Notes: a model not told the origin generated them from the sequence alone. 64,000 nucleotides of DNA from an uncultured Bacteroidales bacterium (GCA_947303085.1 CAMYXP010000008.1:1-64000); one strand, 5' to 3'. Positions 40,157 to 48,849 are shown, counted from the stretch's first letter. A program made the numbers and translations.

Positions 40157-40854
40157 CAGTCTTCGAGGAAATATGTCACGTTGGTCACCACTCTCACATG
40201 TTTGACATTTGGAGTGTATTCGTCAACATTTTCAATGGTAAACAGACCCTGATTCGCTGTCTTGATCTTGCCGAGCTTGCTATCCGAGTCTTTTGCGAAC
40301 TTCTCAGCGGCAGCGCGGGCGTTCTTCGTGGCTTCCTCAATCATCTGCGGCTTGATGTTGTTAAGCTCGGTGTATTCGTAGATGGTATAGTTGCCGTATT
40401 CGCTCGAGTTGATGGCGACACCTTTGCCAATCAGTTCACCCTGACGTGAAATCAGCTCCATAACGAGTTTCACCTTGTTTGATGTCACCACGATGTTTGA
40501 AGTGACATTGTAGCGCTGTTTCCAGCTATTGTCGTAATAATTGGTGGCGCGGTCAACCACATTAGGTGCTGTCACACTGATTTCACCTTCATCCAAGCCG
40601 TTGTCTTTCAAAAACTTAACAACAGCATCAGCACTCTTGCTCACCTGTGAATAAACAGCTGTAAGATCGTTGCCCGCTTCCTTGACGGCGATAGGCCAGG
40701 TCACCTTGTTGGCTTCGACATCCATCTCGGCGAGACCTCTCACGTTGACGGTTCTCACATCGTGATTCACTTTGCCCAAACCAAGCATCACACAAAATCC
40801 CATGACAATCAATCCGATCATCACCAGGAACGCTTCAAATTTGTAGTTTTTCAT
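40156..40854 (-). CDS. SIMPL (DUF541) domain protein
   Basis: 232 residues. A single N-terminal TM (about 9-27) anchors a periplasmic SIMPL domain: VNVRGLAEMDVEANKVTWPI, EGEISVTAPNVVDRATNYYD, and ATKNARAAAEKFAKDSDSKLGKI. Related proteins (YggE, BP26) are linked to oxidative stress and form rings or channels. Overlaps dtd upstream and the hydrolase downstream. Confidence 0.88.
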   Translation of the reverse strand: MKNYKFEAFLVMIGLIVMGFCVMLGLGKVNHDVRTVNVRGLAEMDVEANKVTWPIAVKEAGNDLTAVYSQVSKSADAVVKFLKDNGLDEGEISVTAPNVVDRATNYYDNSWKQRYNVTSNIVVTSNKVKLVMELISRQGELIGKGVAINSSEYGNYTIYEYTELNNIKPQMIEEATKNARAAAEKFAKDSDSKLGKIKTANQGLFTIENVDEYTPNVKHVRVVTNVTYFLED

Positions 40855-41306
40855 TATTGTATGTTTTTAGTGTCAATTATTATTGTTACCGGACCATCGT
40901 TGATTAGCTCCACTTGCATGTCGGCACCGAACTCACCACATTCCACTTTTCGTCCCGAAACTTCCGCTAACCTCTTGAGAAACAATTCATAAAGCGGTAT
41001 CGCATGCTCCGGTCGCGCCGCGCGGATGAAACTCGGTCGGTTGCCTTTTTTCGTCATCGCGTGAAGCGTAAACTGGCTCACCACGAGGAAATCGCCCTCA
41101 ATCTGATTAACGTCAAGGTTCATCGCATTATTGTCATCAGCGAAAATTCTCAGCTTCGTCAGTTTCTGGCAAAGATATTCCACATCTTCTTGATTATCAG
41201 CGTCTTCAATACCAAGAAGAATCATCATCCCCTTCCCTATCTGCGATTTCAAAACGCCGTCGATGGTGACGGAAGCGCGACTGACTCTTTGTGCAACTAT
41301 TCTCAT
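40854..41306 (-). CDS. dtd: D-aminoacyl-tRNA deacylase
   Basis: 150 residues. MRIVAQRVSRASVTIDG, VVSQFTLHAMTKKGNRPSF and the terminal INDGPVTIIIDT carry the SQxT and GP-type motifs of DTD. It hydrolyses D-Tyr and other D-aminoacyl-tRNAs and Gly-tRNA(Ala). First gene of the operon; I see no convincing TAnnTTTG promoter. Confidence 0.95.
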   Translation of the reverse strand: MRIVAQRVSRASVTIDGVLKSQIGKGMMILLGIEDADNQEDVEYLCQKLTKLRIFADDNNAMNLDVNQIEGDFLVVSQFTLHAMTKKGNRPSFIRAARPEHAIPLYELFLKRLAEVSGRKVECGEFGADMQVELINDGPVTIIIDTKNIQ

Positions 41307-41487
41307 ATTTTTCTTCTTTTAACACTAATTATCACAAATTAACCATAAATCCTCATTAATATTTGATAATTCGTGGTTAATTGATGTTAATTCATGTTAT
41401 AATTGTCGTTGTCCTTTTTCCAGATTTTTATTTGCAAAATTATGAAAATAATATCAATAAATGGCAGTCCCGAATTAAAAATTTATG

Positions 41488-41495
41488 TAATTTTG
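41488..41495 (+). promoter_or_regulatory. Promoter -7 element for rbfA-lolE
   Basis: TAATTTTG, seven bases before the rbfA ATG, implying a nearly leaderless mRNA. Confidence 0.5.
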
Positions 41496-41502
41496 CGCCA
41501 CT

Positions 41503-41844
41503 ATGGAAACGAAAAGACAACAAAAAATCTCGAAGCTGATTCAGAAGGAACTCAGCGAAATATTCCAGCGGGAAATCAAAACCCAGGGAAATATAATGAT
41601 TACTGTGACAAAGGTCAACGTGACGAGCGACATGTCGTATGCCCGCGTATACCTCAGCGTGTTCGGTCCGGACCGTGAGGCGAAAGCAGCCGTCGTGAAG
41701 GAAGTCAACGCGATGACAAAAAGCATCCGCGGCAAGCTCGGCGACCGCATCCACCTGCAAGTCAGGGTGATTCCGGAGCTGCAGTTCTTCGAGGACGACT
41801 CGCTGGATTATATTGAAAACATTGACAATCTGCTCAAATCTTGA
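41503..41844 (+). CDS. rbfA: Ribosome-binding factor A
   Basis: 113 residues, usual length. KISKLIQKELSEIFQRE, the KH-like core VTKVNVTSDMSYARVYLSVFG, and LQVRVIPELQFFEDDSLDY near the end are characteristic. It aids maturation of the 16S rRNA 5' end in the 30S subunit. Its TGA stop overlaps the TTG start of the permease gene. Confidence 0.93.
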   Translation: METKRQQKISKLIQKELSEIFQREIKTQGNIMITVTKVNVTSDMSYARVYLSVFGPDREAKAAVVKEVNAMTKSIRGKLGDRIHLQVRVIPELQFFEDDSLDYIENIDNLLKS

Positions 41845-43055
41845 AGCTGCCGTTATTCATAGCGCAACGTTATCTTCTCGCCAAGAAGAGTCACAACCTC
41901 ATCAACATCGTGACATGGATTTCGATTGTGAGCGTGGGTGTAGCCGCCTTCGCCATGATTTTCGTGCTATCGGTGTTCAACGGCTTCAACGTCGTCATCA
42001 GCGACTCTATTCATAAGATGTCGCCCGACCTGCAAATCACTGCTATCAATGGTAAAACATTGAATATCAATGACTTTCCTTTTGAAAAAATCAAAGAAAT
42101 AAAAGACGTTGAGCTCGTTCTGCCGACAATTACCGAGGACGCGCTTTTCCGCAACCACGACAAGCAGCAAATCGGACAGATTAAAGGTGTTCCGCAGGAG
42201 TTCTATACGGTCGAGCGAATCGACAAATCCATAGTAAATGAAGGCGCTTTCGACACCGACGCCGATATCGATTTCGCGATACCTGGCACCGGGATGGCAT
42301 ATTTTTTGGGCATCAACCCCAACAGTCCGTTCTCAATGATTCAAGTATATCTGCCACGCCGCGGAAATGCCTCGTCGTTCAGCCTCGAAAACAGTTTCAA
42401 CACCGGACAATTGCTAGTGAATAAGGTGTTTTCCACCAACCAGGAAATCGACGAGACGACGATTCTTGCACCATACGAATGGTTACAGGAATTGATTGGT
42501 TATGAAGGACTTGCATCAGATGTCGAGATTTTTGTCAAACAATCATCAAATCTGAATAAGATAAAAAAGGAAATAAAAAACATCGTCGGTTCCGATTTCA
42601 ACGTTTTCGACCAATACGAACAGCAATCTACGCTTTACAAAATGATGAAATCGGAGAAACTTGCTGTGTATCTGATTCTTGTGTTCATTTTGGTGATGGC
42701 GACTTTCAACGTCATCGGCTCGCTTTCGATGCTCATCATCGAGAAGAAGAAAGACACCAACACTTTACGTTCGATGGGTGCCGATAACTCATTGATTCGC
42801 AGCATCTTCCTCAATGAGGGAACGATTATTTCCGTCGTCGGCGGTATTTTAGGCTTGATAATAGGTATTATCGCTGTATTGCTTCAACAGTACGTCGGTT
42901 TCATCCGTCTCGGCGACGGCACTGGCAGCTATATCGTTGAGTATTATCCCGTTGCGCTGCAATTGCAGGATGTCCTCATCGTCCTCGCCACGATAACGGT
43001 TATCGGAGGTATTGCGGCGTTTACCACAGTGAGGGTTTCTATGAAACAATATTAA
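41841..43055 (+). CDS. LolC/LolE-type ABC permease (FtsX/MacB family)
   Basis: 404 residues starting with TTG at 41841, overlapping the rbfA stop (TTGA), so it is translationally coupled. An N-terminal TM (about 24-50, NLINIVTWISIVSVGVAAFA) precedes a large periplasmic MacB-PCD domain (about 55-260) and three C-terminal helices (275-300, 325-350, 375-398) with LRSMGADNSLIRSIFLNEG. It probably extracts lipoproteins from the inner membrane, with the ATPase encoded elsewhere. Confidence 0.88.
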   Translation: MKLPLFIAQRYLLAKKSHNLINIVTWISIVSVGVAAFAMIFVLSVFNGFNVVISDSIHKMSPDLQITAINGKTLNINDFPFEKIKEIKDVELVLPTITEDALFRNHDKQQIGQIKGVPQEFYTVERIDKSIVNEGAFDTDADIDFAIPGTGMAYFLGINPNSPFSMIQVYLPRRGNASSFSLENSFNTGQLLVNKVFSTNQEIDETTILAPYEWLQELIGYEGLASDVEIFVKQSSNLNKIKKEIKNIVGSDFNVFDQYEQQSTLYKMMKSEKLAVYLILVFILVMATFNVIGSLSMLIIEKKKDTNTLRSMGADNSLIRSIFLNEGTIISVVGGILGLIIGIIAVLLQQYVGFIRLGDGTGSYIVEYYPVALQLQDVLIVLATITVIGGIAAFTTVRVSMKQY

Positions 43056-43057
43056 TC

Positions 43058-43128
43058 GTCATTAGTCGTCATTATCGAGCTGGCATCTTCCTGCGGAAGC
43101 TGAGGCTCTCTAATTGACGACTAATGAC
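43058..43128. repeat. Palindromic repeat family A, copy 3
   Basis: 71 bp bounded by a perfect 14-bp inverted repeat, GTCATTAGTCGTCA and TGACGACTAATGAC. The centre has GAGCTGGC and the inner hairpin CTTCCTGCGGAAG. It lies between convergent lolE-type and ksgA genes. Confidence 0.87.
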
Positions 43129-43139
43129 TTTGTATTAAA

Positions 43140-43976
43140 TTATTGTTTGTATAGGGCTTGTGTCAAATAGACAAACTCTTGCACCGACAACTGCTCAGGC
43201 CTCTTGTTAAATATTTCATTATCAATGATTTCTGCCGGAATCATCGAGCGCAGGGAATTGCGTAAGGTTTTGCGGCGCTGGTTGAACGCTTGTTTCACTA
43301 CCGTCACGAACAGTTTCTCATCGCACTCCAACTCCTTGACATTGTTTCGTTTAAGACGAATCACCGCCGATTTTACCTTCGGTGGCGGGTTGAACACGTT
43401 TTCATTAACCGTGAACAAGTATTCTATGTCGTACCACGCCTGCAAAAGCACGCTCAAGATGCCGTAGGTCTTGCTTCCGGGACCAGCCGCCAAGCGCTCA
43501 GCCACCTCTTTCTGAATCATTCCGACGCACTCAGAGACGTTGTTGCGGTATTTGAGAATCTGGAAAAAGATTTGCGAACTGATGTTGTAAGGGAAGTTGC
43601 CAATGACGGCGACGTCTTGCTTCGCGTCGGCGTTGGTGGAGGATTTCTCGACTCCGCTGCGCTGCGCTCGAAATGACGTTAAGTCCTGCTTTAAAAAATC
43701 ACCAAGGATAAGATGCCCTTCCAGTTCAGTAAATTTCTTCTTTAAAAATTCCACTGATTCCTTGTCGATTTCGACTACCTGCAGTTTATCTAATTGATTT
43801 TCAATAAGATACTGCGTCAGCACTCCCATGCCCGCTCCTACTTCAATCACCACGTCGTGTTCGGTTGATAGCGAATCGACAATCTTTCGGGCGATGTTCA
43901 AATCGACCAGAAAATGCTGTCCGAGGGCTTTTTTCGGCCTCACTAAATCGATATTATTGTAGTTTTCCATAATCAT
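43140..43976 (-). CDS. rsmA: 16S rRNA dimethyladenosine transferase, with repeat-encoded insertion
   Basis: 278 residues (KsgA). RPKKALGQHFLVD, VIEVGAGMGVLTQYL (SAM site) and VIGNFPYNISS (NxPY motif, 127-130) are all intact. It dimethylates two adjacent adenines in helix 45 of 16S rRNA. Residues about 100-114 (TSFRAQRSGVEKSST) are the translation of a family B repeat (43635-43677), inserted between strand FLKQDL and the NFPY motif. Without it and the flanking few residues the length falls near 256, usual for the phylum. The start overlaps the TPR gene stop; an ATG two codons later is equally possible. Confidence 0.93.
   Translation of the reverse strand: MIMENYNNIDLVRPKKALGQHFLVDLNIARKIVDSLSTEHDVVIEVGAGMGVLTQYLIENQLDKLQVVEIDKESVEFLKKKFTELEGHLILGDFLKQDLTSFRAQRSGVEKSSTNADAKQDVAVIGNFPYNISSQIFFQILKYRNNVSECVGMIQKEVAERLAAGPGSKTYGILSVLLQAWYDIEYLFTVNENVFNPPPKVKSAVIRLKRNNVKELECDEKLFVTVVKQAFNQRRKTLRNSLRSMIPAEIIDNEIFNKRPEQLSVQEFVYLTQALYKQ
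43635..43677. repeat. Repeat family B, coding copy inside ksgA
   Basis: Plus strand GGTGGAGGATTTCTCGACTC, then CGCTGCGCTGCGCTCGAAATGAC. It matches the copy at 48368-48409 (reverse orientation) with only a few differences over about 40 bases. Confidence 0.9.
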
Positions 43977-45823
43977 TGTTTTAATTCGTCACGCAAACGG
44001 CGGTAGCTCTTTCGTGCCTGAGCCACATAAACGCTCGCAGTATAATAATCGAAGAGCTTTGAATAGCATTCCATCGCGTCTTCTTTTTTATTTAATTGAT
44101 TTTCAAGCAATAACGCTTCTTCTATAAGAGCCTCGTCGGCTATATAGCTGTCGGCATAGCCTTCGTAAACGCGTCTGAAAAGACTGTCGGCAAGTTCGTA
44201 ATCGCCAGCATTCACTGCTATTTTAGCCTTTCTGTAAAACACGTTCGGCAGACTCACCTCGTTGGGGTTATATGCAACCACCGAGTCGAGCATGCAGTTA
44301 GCCAGATCATATTTACGCTGGTAGATGTAATAGTCAGCTTTTGCTATGCGTTTCAAGCCGATGGTGTCGTATTCCAAGTTATCGCTAATTGTCAACGAGA
44401 GAGTCATCGCGTCGTTGGCGACGAGCTTCGAAGTGGCGGCTGTCAGCACATTCAACGCGGCCTGCGCCCATTCGAATTCACCAATAAAATAACGCAGTTG
44501 CGCGTTTTTAAACCTCGCCTCGTGAGCAATAGGCTCGTTTTTCATCGATTTCTCGACCTGCGAATAAAGCAGCGTCGCCTCCCAGACTTCATCGGTAAAC
44601 AGATAAATATCGGCTAGCTTCATCTTGAGTTCAGACTTGTCTTTTATCGACAAATTCATTTCCAAAGTATTGTTTAACAATAATTTAGCATCGTCAAACC
44701 TATTCAACTCAAATGCCAGAATATCGGCTTGCACCATCACTAGCGGCAGCATCTCTTTCGAGAAGCCTATTTTCGCGAAAGCATCGTCAATTTTTTTATT
44801 CAAATCTTCATAAAAAGCCTTGTCGTGCTTGCCTTCCGCCACCGCTTTATCGTAGCTCATCTTAATCATCCCGACAGTCGCCTGCACGAAAAACACGCCC
44901 TCGTCCGACTTCTTCAAAACATAGTCGTAAGCCTCAATCGCGATGTCGTACTGTCGGTTGTCGCCAGCAATTTGGGCAATATAAAGAATGTCTTTTTCGT
45001 AGTCGCCTTTGCCACGTTTGTCGAGGGCTTTGAGCTGCATGAGGGCAAGCTCGTAATCCTGCTGCTGCAACGAATACCACATCAGCAGCGACGCAAACTC
45101 TTCATTTTCAGGCTCTTCCTGCGTTTTTCGCAACAAAGCCATGCGAATCACATCGTCAACATTGCCGTTGAGGTCGTACATCATCATCACACGCAGACGG
45201 CTTTTTATCATCTCATATTGCTCCGGATTCTCCTTTAAATAAAGGAGATAGCACTCGGTGGCGTTCTCGAAGTCGAGCATCGAGTTATAGGCATAAGCCT
45301 TCTCAAGATAAAACTTATAATTGATATTCGGATTCGTCGCGCCTCTGTCGAACAAAGCAATAGCAGTTTCGTTAAAGCTTCTGGCTCTCAACAAGTTAGC
45401 CACATCATTGATGGCATTTTTGGTGTCTGGAACATCTTTTAAGACTTTGTTGAGATATTTAACAGCCTTCGGATTGTCGCCCTGCTGCGAGTAAACGTAA
45501 GCCAGGTCGACATGTGACTTCCAATTCTTCGGATTCTTCTTCAAAAACGACTTATAAGCCTTTTCGGCCGACTCGTAATCGCCCGTAAGTATCAGACAAT
45601 CAGCATATTGGTTAAAATATTGGATTTGTCCGTAGTTGTCGTAAAGGTTTTTATAGATGTCGCGTGCCTTTTCGTAATCTTTTTTGTAATAAAACTCCCT
45701 GGCAAGCTTCTCATCGAGTTGCCTTTGCTTGTTAACATTCTGAGCTTCAATGTATTGCGGAAGCAAAAATGTCAAAATAAAGATAATGATTGCGAAAAAT
45801 TTCAGAAAGCGCGGCGACCTCAT
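43973..45823 (-). CDS. Tetratricopeptide-repeat protein, exported
   Basis: 616 residues. N-terminal signal or anchor (FLKFFAIIIFILTFLLPQYI, about 6-25), then TPR units throughout (for example AREFYYKKDYEKARDIYKNL, LTGDYESAEKAYKSFLKKNP and VYSQQGDNPKAVKYLNKVL). It resembles envelope TPR scaffolds of Bacteroidota. It sits between a coiled-coil lipoprotein gene and ksgA, with spacing of three bases upstream and a four-base overlap downstream. Partner and role are unknown. Confidence 0.85.
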   Translation of the reverse strand: MRSPRFLKFFAIIIFILTFLLPQYIEAQNVNKQRQLDEKLAREFYYKKDYEKARDIYKNLYDNYGQIQYFNQYADCLILTGDYESAEKAYKSFLKKNPKNWKSHVDLAYVYSQQGDNPKAVKYLNKVLKDVPDTKNAINDVANLLRARSFNETAIALFDRGATNPNINYKFYLEKAYAYNSMLDFENATECYLLYLKENPEQYEMIKSRLRVMMMYDLNGNVDDVIRMALLRKTQEEPENEEFASLLMWYSLQQQDYELALMQLKALDKRGKGDYEKDILYIAQIAGDNRQYDIAIEAYDYVLKKSDEGVFFVQATVGMIKMSYDKAVAEGKHDKAFYEDLNKKIDDAFAKIGFSKEMLPLVMVQADILAFELNRFDDAKLLLNNTLEMNLSIKDKSELKMKLADIYLFTDEVWEATLLYSQVEKSMKNEPIAHEARFKNAQLRYFIGEFEWAQAALNVLTAATSKLVANDAMTLSLTISDNLEYDTIGLKRIAKADYYIYQRKYDLANCMLDSVVAYNPNEVSLPNVFYRKAKIAVNAGDYELADSLFRRVYEGYADSYIADEALIEEALLLENQLNKKEDAMECYSKLFDYYTASVYVAQARKSYRRLRDELKQ

Positions 45824-45826
45824 GGC

Positions 45827-46300
45827 TCACTCCTTCCTCAGCTGTTTCACGACATCTTTCTGTTCGTCAAACTTCTTCTGAAAATACTCGATTTGAGCCT
45901 CCATGATGCGAAGCTCGTAATCTTCGTCGCCGATATATTTTGCTGTGGTTTCCTCATCGTAAAGATGATTATCAATGTCATCTTTCAGGTCGGAGAGCTG
46001 CTGTCGAGAGAACTTGGCATTCTCCATTATCACAACACGTTGAGTTTCAAACTGTTGCAGATAAGCTTGCAAAAGTTCCATCTCATAGCTGATGTCTTTT
46101 GTCATCGCGATGGTGGTGTCGAGTGCCTTGTAATCGCCGACAAGCTCGTTAAAGTCTTGATTATAAAGCGTTTCCACTTGATGCTCAACGTTATCCACAC
46201 GTTTCAGCATTGCGTCGATTGTCCCCGACGGTGACTTGCTGGTACAAGCCACCATCAGGAATAATCCTATGATTGTCAATATTTTACTTAATGATTTCAA
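45827..46300 (-). CDS. Coiled-coil lipoprotein
   Basis: 157 residues with lipobox MVAC (Cys19). The mature part is almost entirely helical (RVDNVEHQVETLYNQDF; YELRIMEAQIEYFQKKFDEQ), suggesting a coiled coil in the periplasm. It overlaps the end of serS by 17 bases and precedes the TPR gene by three. The two envelope proteins may act together. No family recognised. Confidence 0.78.
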   Translation of the reverse strand: MKSLSKILTIIGLFLMVACTSKSPSGTIDAMLKRVDNVEHQVETLYNQDFNELVGDYKALDTTIAMTKDISYEMELLQAYLQQFETQRVVIMENAKFSRQQLSDLKDDIDNHLYDEETTAKYIGDEDYELRIMEAQIEYFQKKFDEQKDVVKQLRKE

Positions 46301-47555
46301 AGCCTGTGTATGGTTGAAGTGCCTTAGGAATCAAAATACCGTCTTCTGTCTGGTTGTTTTCGAGCAATGCCGCCACGATACGCGGAAGTGCAAGGGCGCT
46401 GCCGTTTAAGGTGTGTGCCAACTTGATGTTGCCGTCTTTGTCTTTGAATCTCAGCTTCATACGGTTAGCCTGGAATGTCTCGAAGCACGACACCGAGCTC
46501 ACCTCGAGCCATAGTCCTTGTGCTGCCGACCACACCTCGTAGTCGTAAGTCATTGCTGATGTCCAGCTCATGTCGCCGCCGCAAAGACGAAGCACATGGA
46601 ATGGCAGTTCGAGCTTACGGAGCAGTCCGGCCACATGTTCCTTCATCGCCTCGAGGCGTTCGTATGAGTTGTTAGGATTGGCTATCTCGACGATTTCGAC
46701 CTTGTCGAACTGGTGCAGACGGTTCAGTCCGCGCACGTTCTTGCCCCACGAGCCGGCCTCACGGCGGAAGCAGTTGGAGTAAGCCACGCGTTTGATAGGG
46801 AGCTCGCTTTCCTGAACAATCATGTCGCGGAAGATGTTGGTCACCGGCACCTCAGCGGTCGGAATCATATACATCTTATCGAGCGGCACCGCGTACATCT
46901 GAGCTTCCTTATCAGGCAGCTGACCTGTAGCGTAAGCCGATGCCTCGTTGACCACGATAGGTGGCTGCACCTCATAGTAACCGTCTTTCACAGCCTCATC
47001 CAAGAAGAAGTTGATGAGAGCGCGTTGCAGACGTGCGCCTTGGCCGGTGTAGAACGGGAATCCGGCGCCTGTCACCTTGTTACCGAGTTCGAAGTCGGCG
47101 AGTTTATATTTGTTGAGGAGTTCCCAGTGTGGAAGGGCGTTTTTCGGGAGGTTAGGCATCTTGCCTTCTTCGCTCACCACGAGGTTGTCGGCGGCAGTCT
47201 TGCCACGCGGCACCATAGGGTGCGGAGTATTAGGAATCTCCACTAACTTACTCTGAATCAACGTCTTAATCTCTTCGAGACGGTCACCTTTCACCTTGGT
47301 AAACTCTTTCAGTTCGGCGACGCGAGCCTTGAGTGGTGCTGCCTCGGCTACTTTTCCCTGTTTGCAGAGGTCGCCCACCTGGCGTGCTATGCTGTTGGCT
47401 TCTGCTAAAGCCTCGTCGTTTTCTTGCTGTGTCTTGCGACGCTCATCATCAAGCGCTAAAATCTCGTCAAGAAGTTCAAACCGAGTGAAGTTCTTGATAC
47501 TCAGGCGGTTGATGCATTCTTCTTTATGTTCTCTAATATAAGGTATTGTTAACAT
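46284..47555 (-). CDS. serS: Seryl-tRNA synthetase
   Basis: 423 residues. An N-terminal helical arm (about 30-100) is followed by class II motif 1 (FYTGQGARLQRALINFFLD), motif 2 (FRREAGSWGKNVRGLNRLHQ) and motif 3 (TLNGSALALPRIVAALLENN). Charges tRNA(Ser) and tRNA(Sec). Head of a transcript that continues into the lipoprotein, TPR and ksgA genes. Confidence 0.97.
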   Translation of the reverse strand: MLTIPYIREHKEECINRLSIKNFTRFELLDEILALDDERRKTQQENDEALAEANSIARQVGDLCKQGKVAEAAPLKARVAELKEFTKVKGDRLEEIKTLIQSKLVEIPNTPHPMVPRGKTAADNLVVSEEGKMPNLPKNALPHWELLNKYKLADFELGNKVTGAGFPFYTGQGARLQRALINFFLDEAVKDGYYEVQPPIVVNEASAYATGQLPDKEAQMYAVPLDKMYMIPTAEVPVTNIFRDMIVQESELPIKRVAYSNCFRREAGSWGKNVRGLNRLHQFDKVEIVEIANPNNSYERLEAMKEHVAGLLRKLELPFHVLRLCGGDMSWTSAMTYDYEVWSAAQGLWLEVSSVSCFETFQANRMKLRFKDKDGNIKLAHTLNGSALALPRIVAALLENNQTEDGILIPKALQPYTGFEIIK

Positions 47556-47577
47556 AGTTACAAAAAATTTTCAAACG

Positions 47578-47585
47578 CAAAAATA
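47578..47585 (-). promoter_or_regulatory. Promoter -7 element for the serS operon
   Basis: TATTTTTG on the minus strand, 22 bases before the ATG at 47555. Confidence 0.55.
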
Positions 47586-47605
47586 ATAAATTTTTTACAA
47601 AAAAA

Positions 47606-47639
47606 AATGTAGGGGCGAAAAATCTTTCGCCCCTACATT
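47606..47639. terminator. Perfect hairpin of the TGTAGGGGC repeat family; likely rpmA terminator
   Basis: 15-bp perfect stem, AATGTAGGGGCGAAA, loop AATC, TTTCGCCCCTACATT, between the rpmA stop (47665) and the serS promoter. On the minus strand it follows rpmA and runs into T-rich sequence, so it can terminate the ribosomal transcript. It is also a member of the repeat family at 3868. Confidence 0.8.
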
Positions 47640-47664
47640 ATTTTCTGTTCGTTTCCAATTACGC

Positions 47665-47937
47665 TTACTCTGTCACTTCGCCGTTGACCGGGATGACGTT
47701 AACGTATGAACGATCTTCTCTCTTTCTGCGGAATTCCACGATGCCGTCTGTAAGAGCGAACAAAGTGTGATCTTTGCCCATTCCGACATTGTCACCAGGA
47801 TAATGTTGAGTACCACGCTGACGAACGATGATGTTGCCTGCGATAACTGCCTGTCCACCGAAAACTTTCACTCCGAGTCGTTTGCTATGTGATTCACGAC
47901 CGTTTTCGGAACTACCAACGCCTTTCTTGTGTGCCAT
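47665..47937 (-). CDS. rpmA: 50S ribosomal protein L27
   Basis: 90 residues. [40 protein letters not shown] and [14 protein letters not shown] are canonical. Component of the peptidyl transferase neighbourhood. Second gene of the rplU-rpmA operon. Confidence 0.98.
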   Translation of the reverse strand: MAHKKGVGSSENGRESHSKRLGVKVFGGQAVIAGNIIVRQRGTQHYPGDNVGMGKDHTLFALTDGIVEFRRKREDRSYVNVIPVNGEVTE

Positions 47938-47960
47938 AATTCTTTAATTTTTTCGGTTTA

Positions 47961-48272
47961 TTATTCAGTGATGTTTTCAATGCGCACCTTGCTCAAATCC
48001 TGACGGTGGCCGTTTAAGGTCTGGTAACCTTTTCTTCTCTTTTTCTTGAAAACAAGAACTTTGTCTGCTCTGAGATGCTTGATAATCTTAGCATCTACTT
48101 TAGCACCTTCGAGGACGGGGGTGCCTACCCTTGTGTTGCCGTCATTGTCGATCAACAACACCTTGTCGAAGCTGATAGCGCTGTCGACATCGCCATTCAA
48201 GCGGTTGCAGAAGATTTCATCTCCCTTGCTCACTTTGAACTGCTGCCCTGCTATTTCAACGATTGCGTACAT
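47961..48272 (-). CDS. rplU: 50S ribosomal protein L21
   Basis: 103 residues. MYAIVEIAGQQFKVSKGD and the end KRRKGYQTLNGHRQDLSKVRI are canonical. The normal rplU-rpmA order is kept with a 23-base gap. Confidence 0.98.
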   Translation of the reverse strand: MYAIVEIAGQQFKVSKGDEIFCNRLNGDVDSAISFDKVLLIDNDGNTRVGTPVLEGAKVDAKIIKHLRADKVLVFKKKRRKGYQTLNGHRQDLSKVRIENITE

Positions 48273-48310
48273 TAATTTGTATTTATATTTTTTTCAAAAT
48301 TTTCGGACTG

Positions 48311-48318
48311 CAAAATTA
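48311..48318 (-). promoter_or_regulatory. Promoter -7 element for rplU-rpmA
   Basis: TAATTTTG on the minus strand, 38 bases before the rplU ATG. The leader may allow ribosomal protein autoregulation, but I see no clear structure. Confidence 0.55.
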
Positions 48319-48367
48319 CAATTAATTTTTATACGAAAAACATTTTTTTGAAAATTAATTTTTCTTT

Positions 48368-48409
48368 GTCATTTCGAGTGCAGCGAAGCGGAGTCGAGAA
48401 ATCCTCCAC
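48368..48409. repeat. Repeat family B, coding copy ending the phosphatase gene
   Basis: GTCATTTCGAGTGCAGCGAAG, then CGGAGTCGAGAAATCCTCCAC. Read on the minus strand it encodes the last residues of the phosphatase and its TGA stop. Confidence 0.9.
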
Positions 48410-48836
48410 ACCCTTCGACTAAATCTCTGAATGTCGTCTCAAAATCCCCCGTATACCACGGATCGGCGACGTCACGATGCTTGCCAGAGTAGTCCATCAT
48501 GAGCGAGATTTTATGTTCGATATCATCGCCTAGCATCCGCTTCAGATTCCGCAGATTATTTTCATCCATTGCGATAATGAAATCGTAATAATCGTAGTCT
48601 TTTTTCGTGATTTGCCTTGCCTGCCTCGAGTTGAATTTTATCCCTTTCTGAGTCAAAATCCGTTTCGCAGGCGGATAGATATCATTCCCAATCTCCTCAG
48701 TCGATGTCGCAGCCGAAGCAATCTCGAATTCCTCTGCCCTTCCAGCCTTCTCGACCATATCTTTAAAAATAAACTCCGCCATCGGACTCCTGCAAATATT
48801 GCCATGGCAGACGAAAAGAATGCGATGTTTTTTCAT
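48369..48836 (-). CDS. Low-molecular-weight protein tyrosine phosphatase
   Basis: 155 residues from the ATG at 48836 (MKKHRILFVCHGNICRS). The P-loop CHGNICRS (Cys10, Arg16) and the general-acid DPWYTGDFETTF are intact. It dephosphorylates tyrosine or small phosphomonoesters in the cytoplasm. The last residues, GGFLDSASLHSK, come from a family B repeat, which also supplies the stop codon. The original C-terminus has therefore been replaced or extended after the final helix. Confidence 0.92.
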   Translation of the reverse strand: MKKHRILFVCHGNICRSPMAEFIFKDMVEKAGRAEEFEIASAATSTEEIGNDIYPPAKRILTQKGIKFNSRQARQITKKDYDYYDFIIAMDENNLRNLKRMLGDDIEHKISLMMDYSGKHRDVADPWYTGDFETTFRDLVEGCGGFLDSASLHSK

Positions 48837-48849
48837 TGAAAATTTTTGG

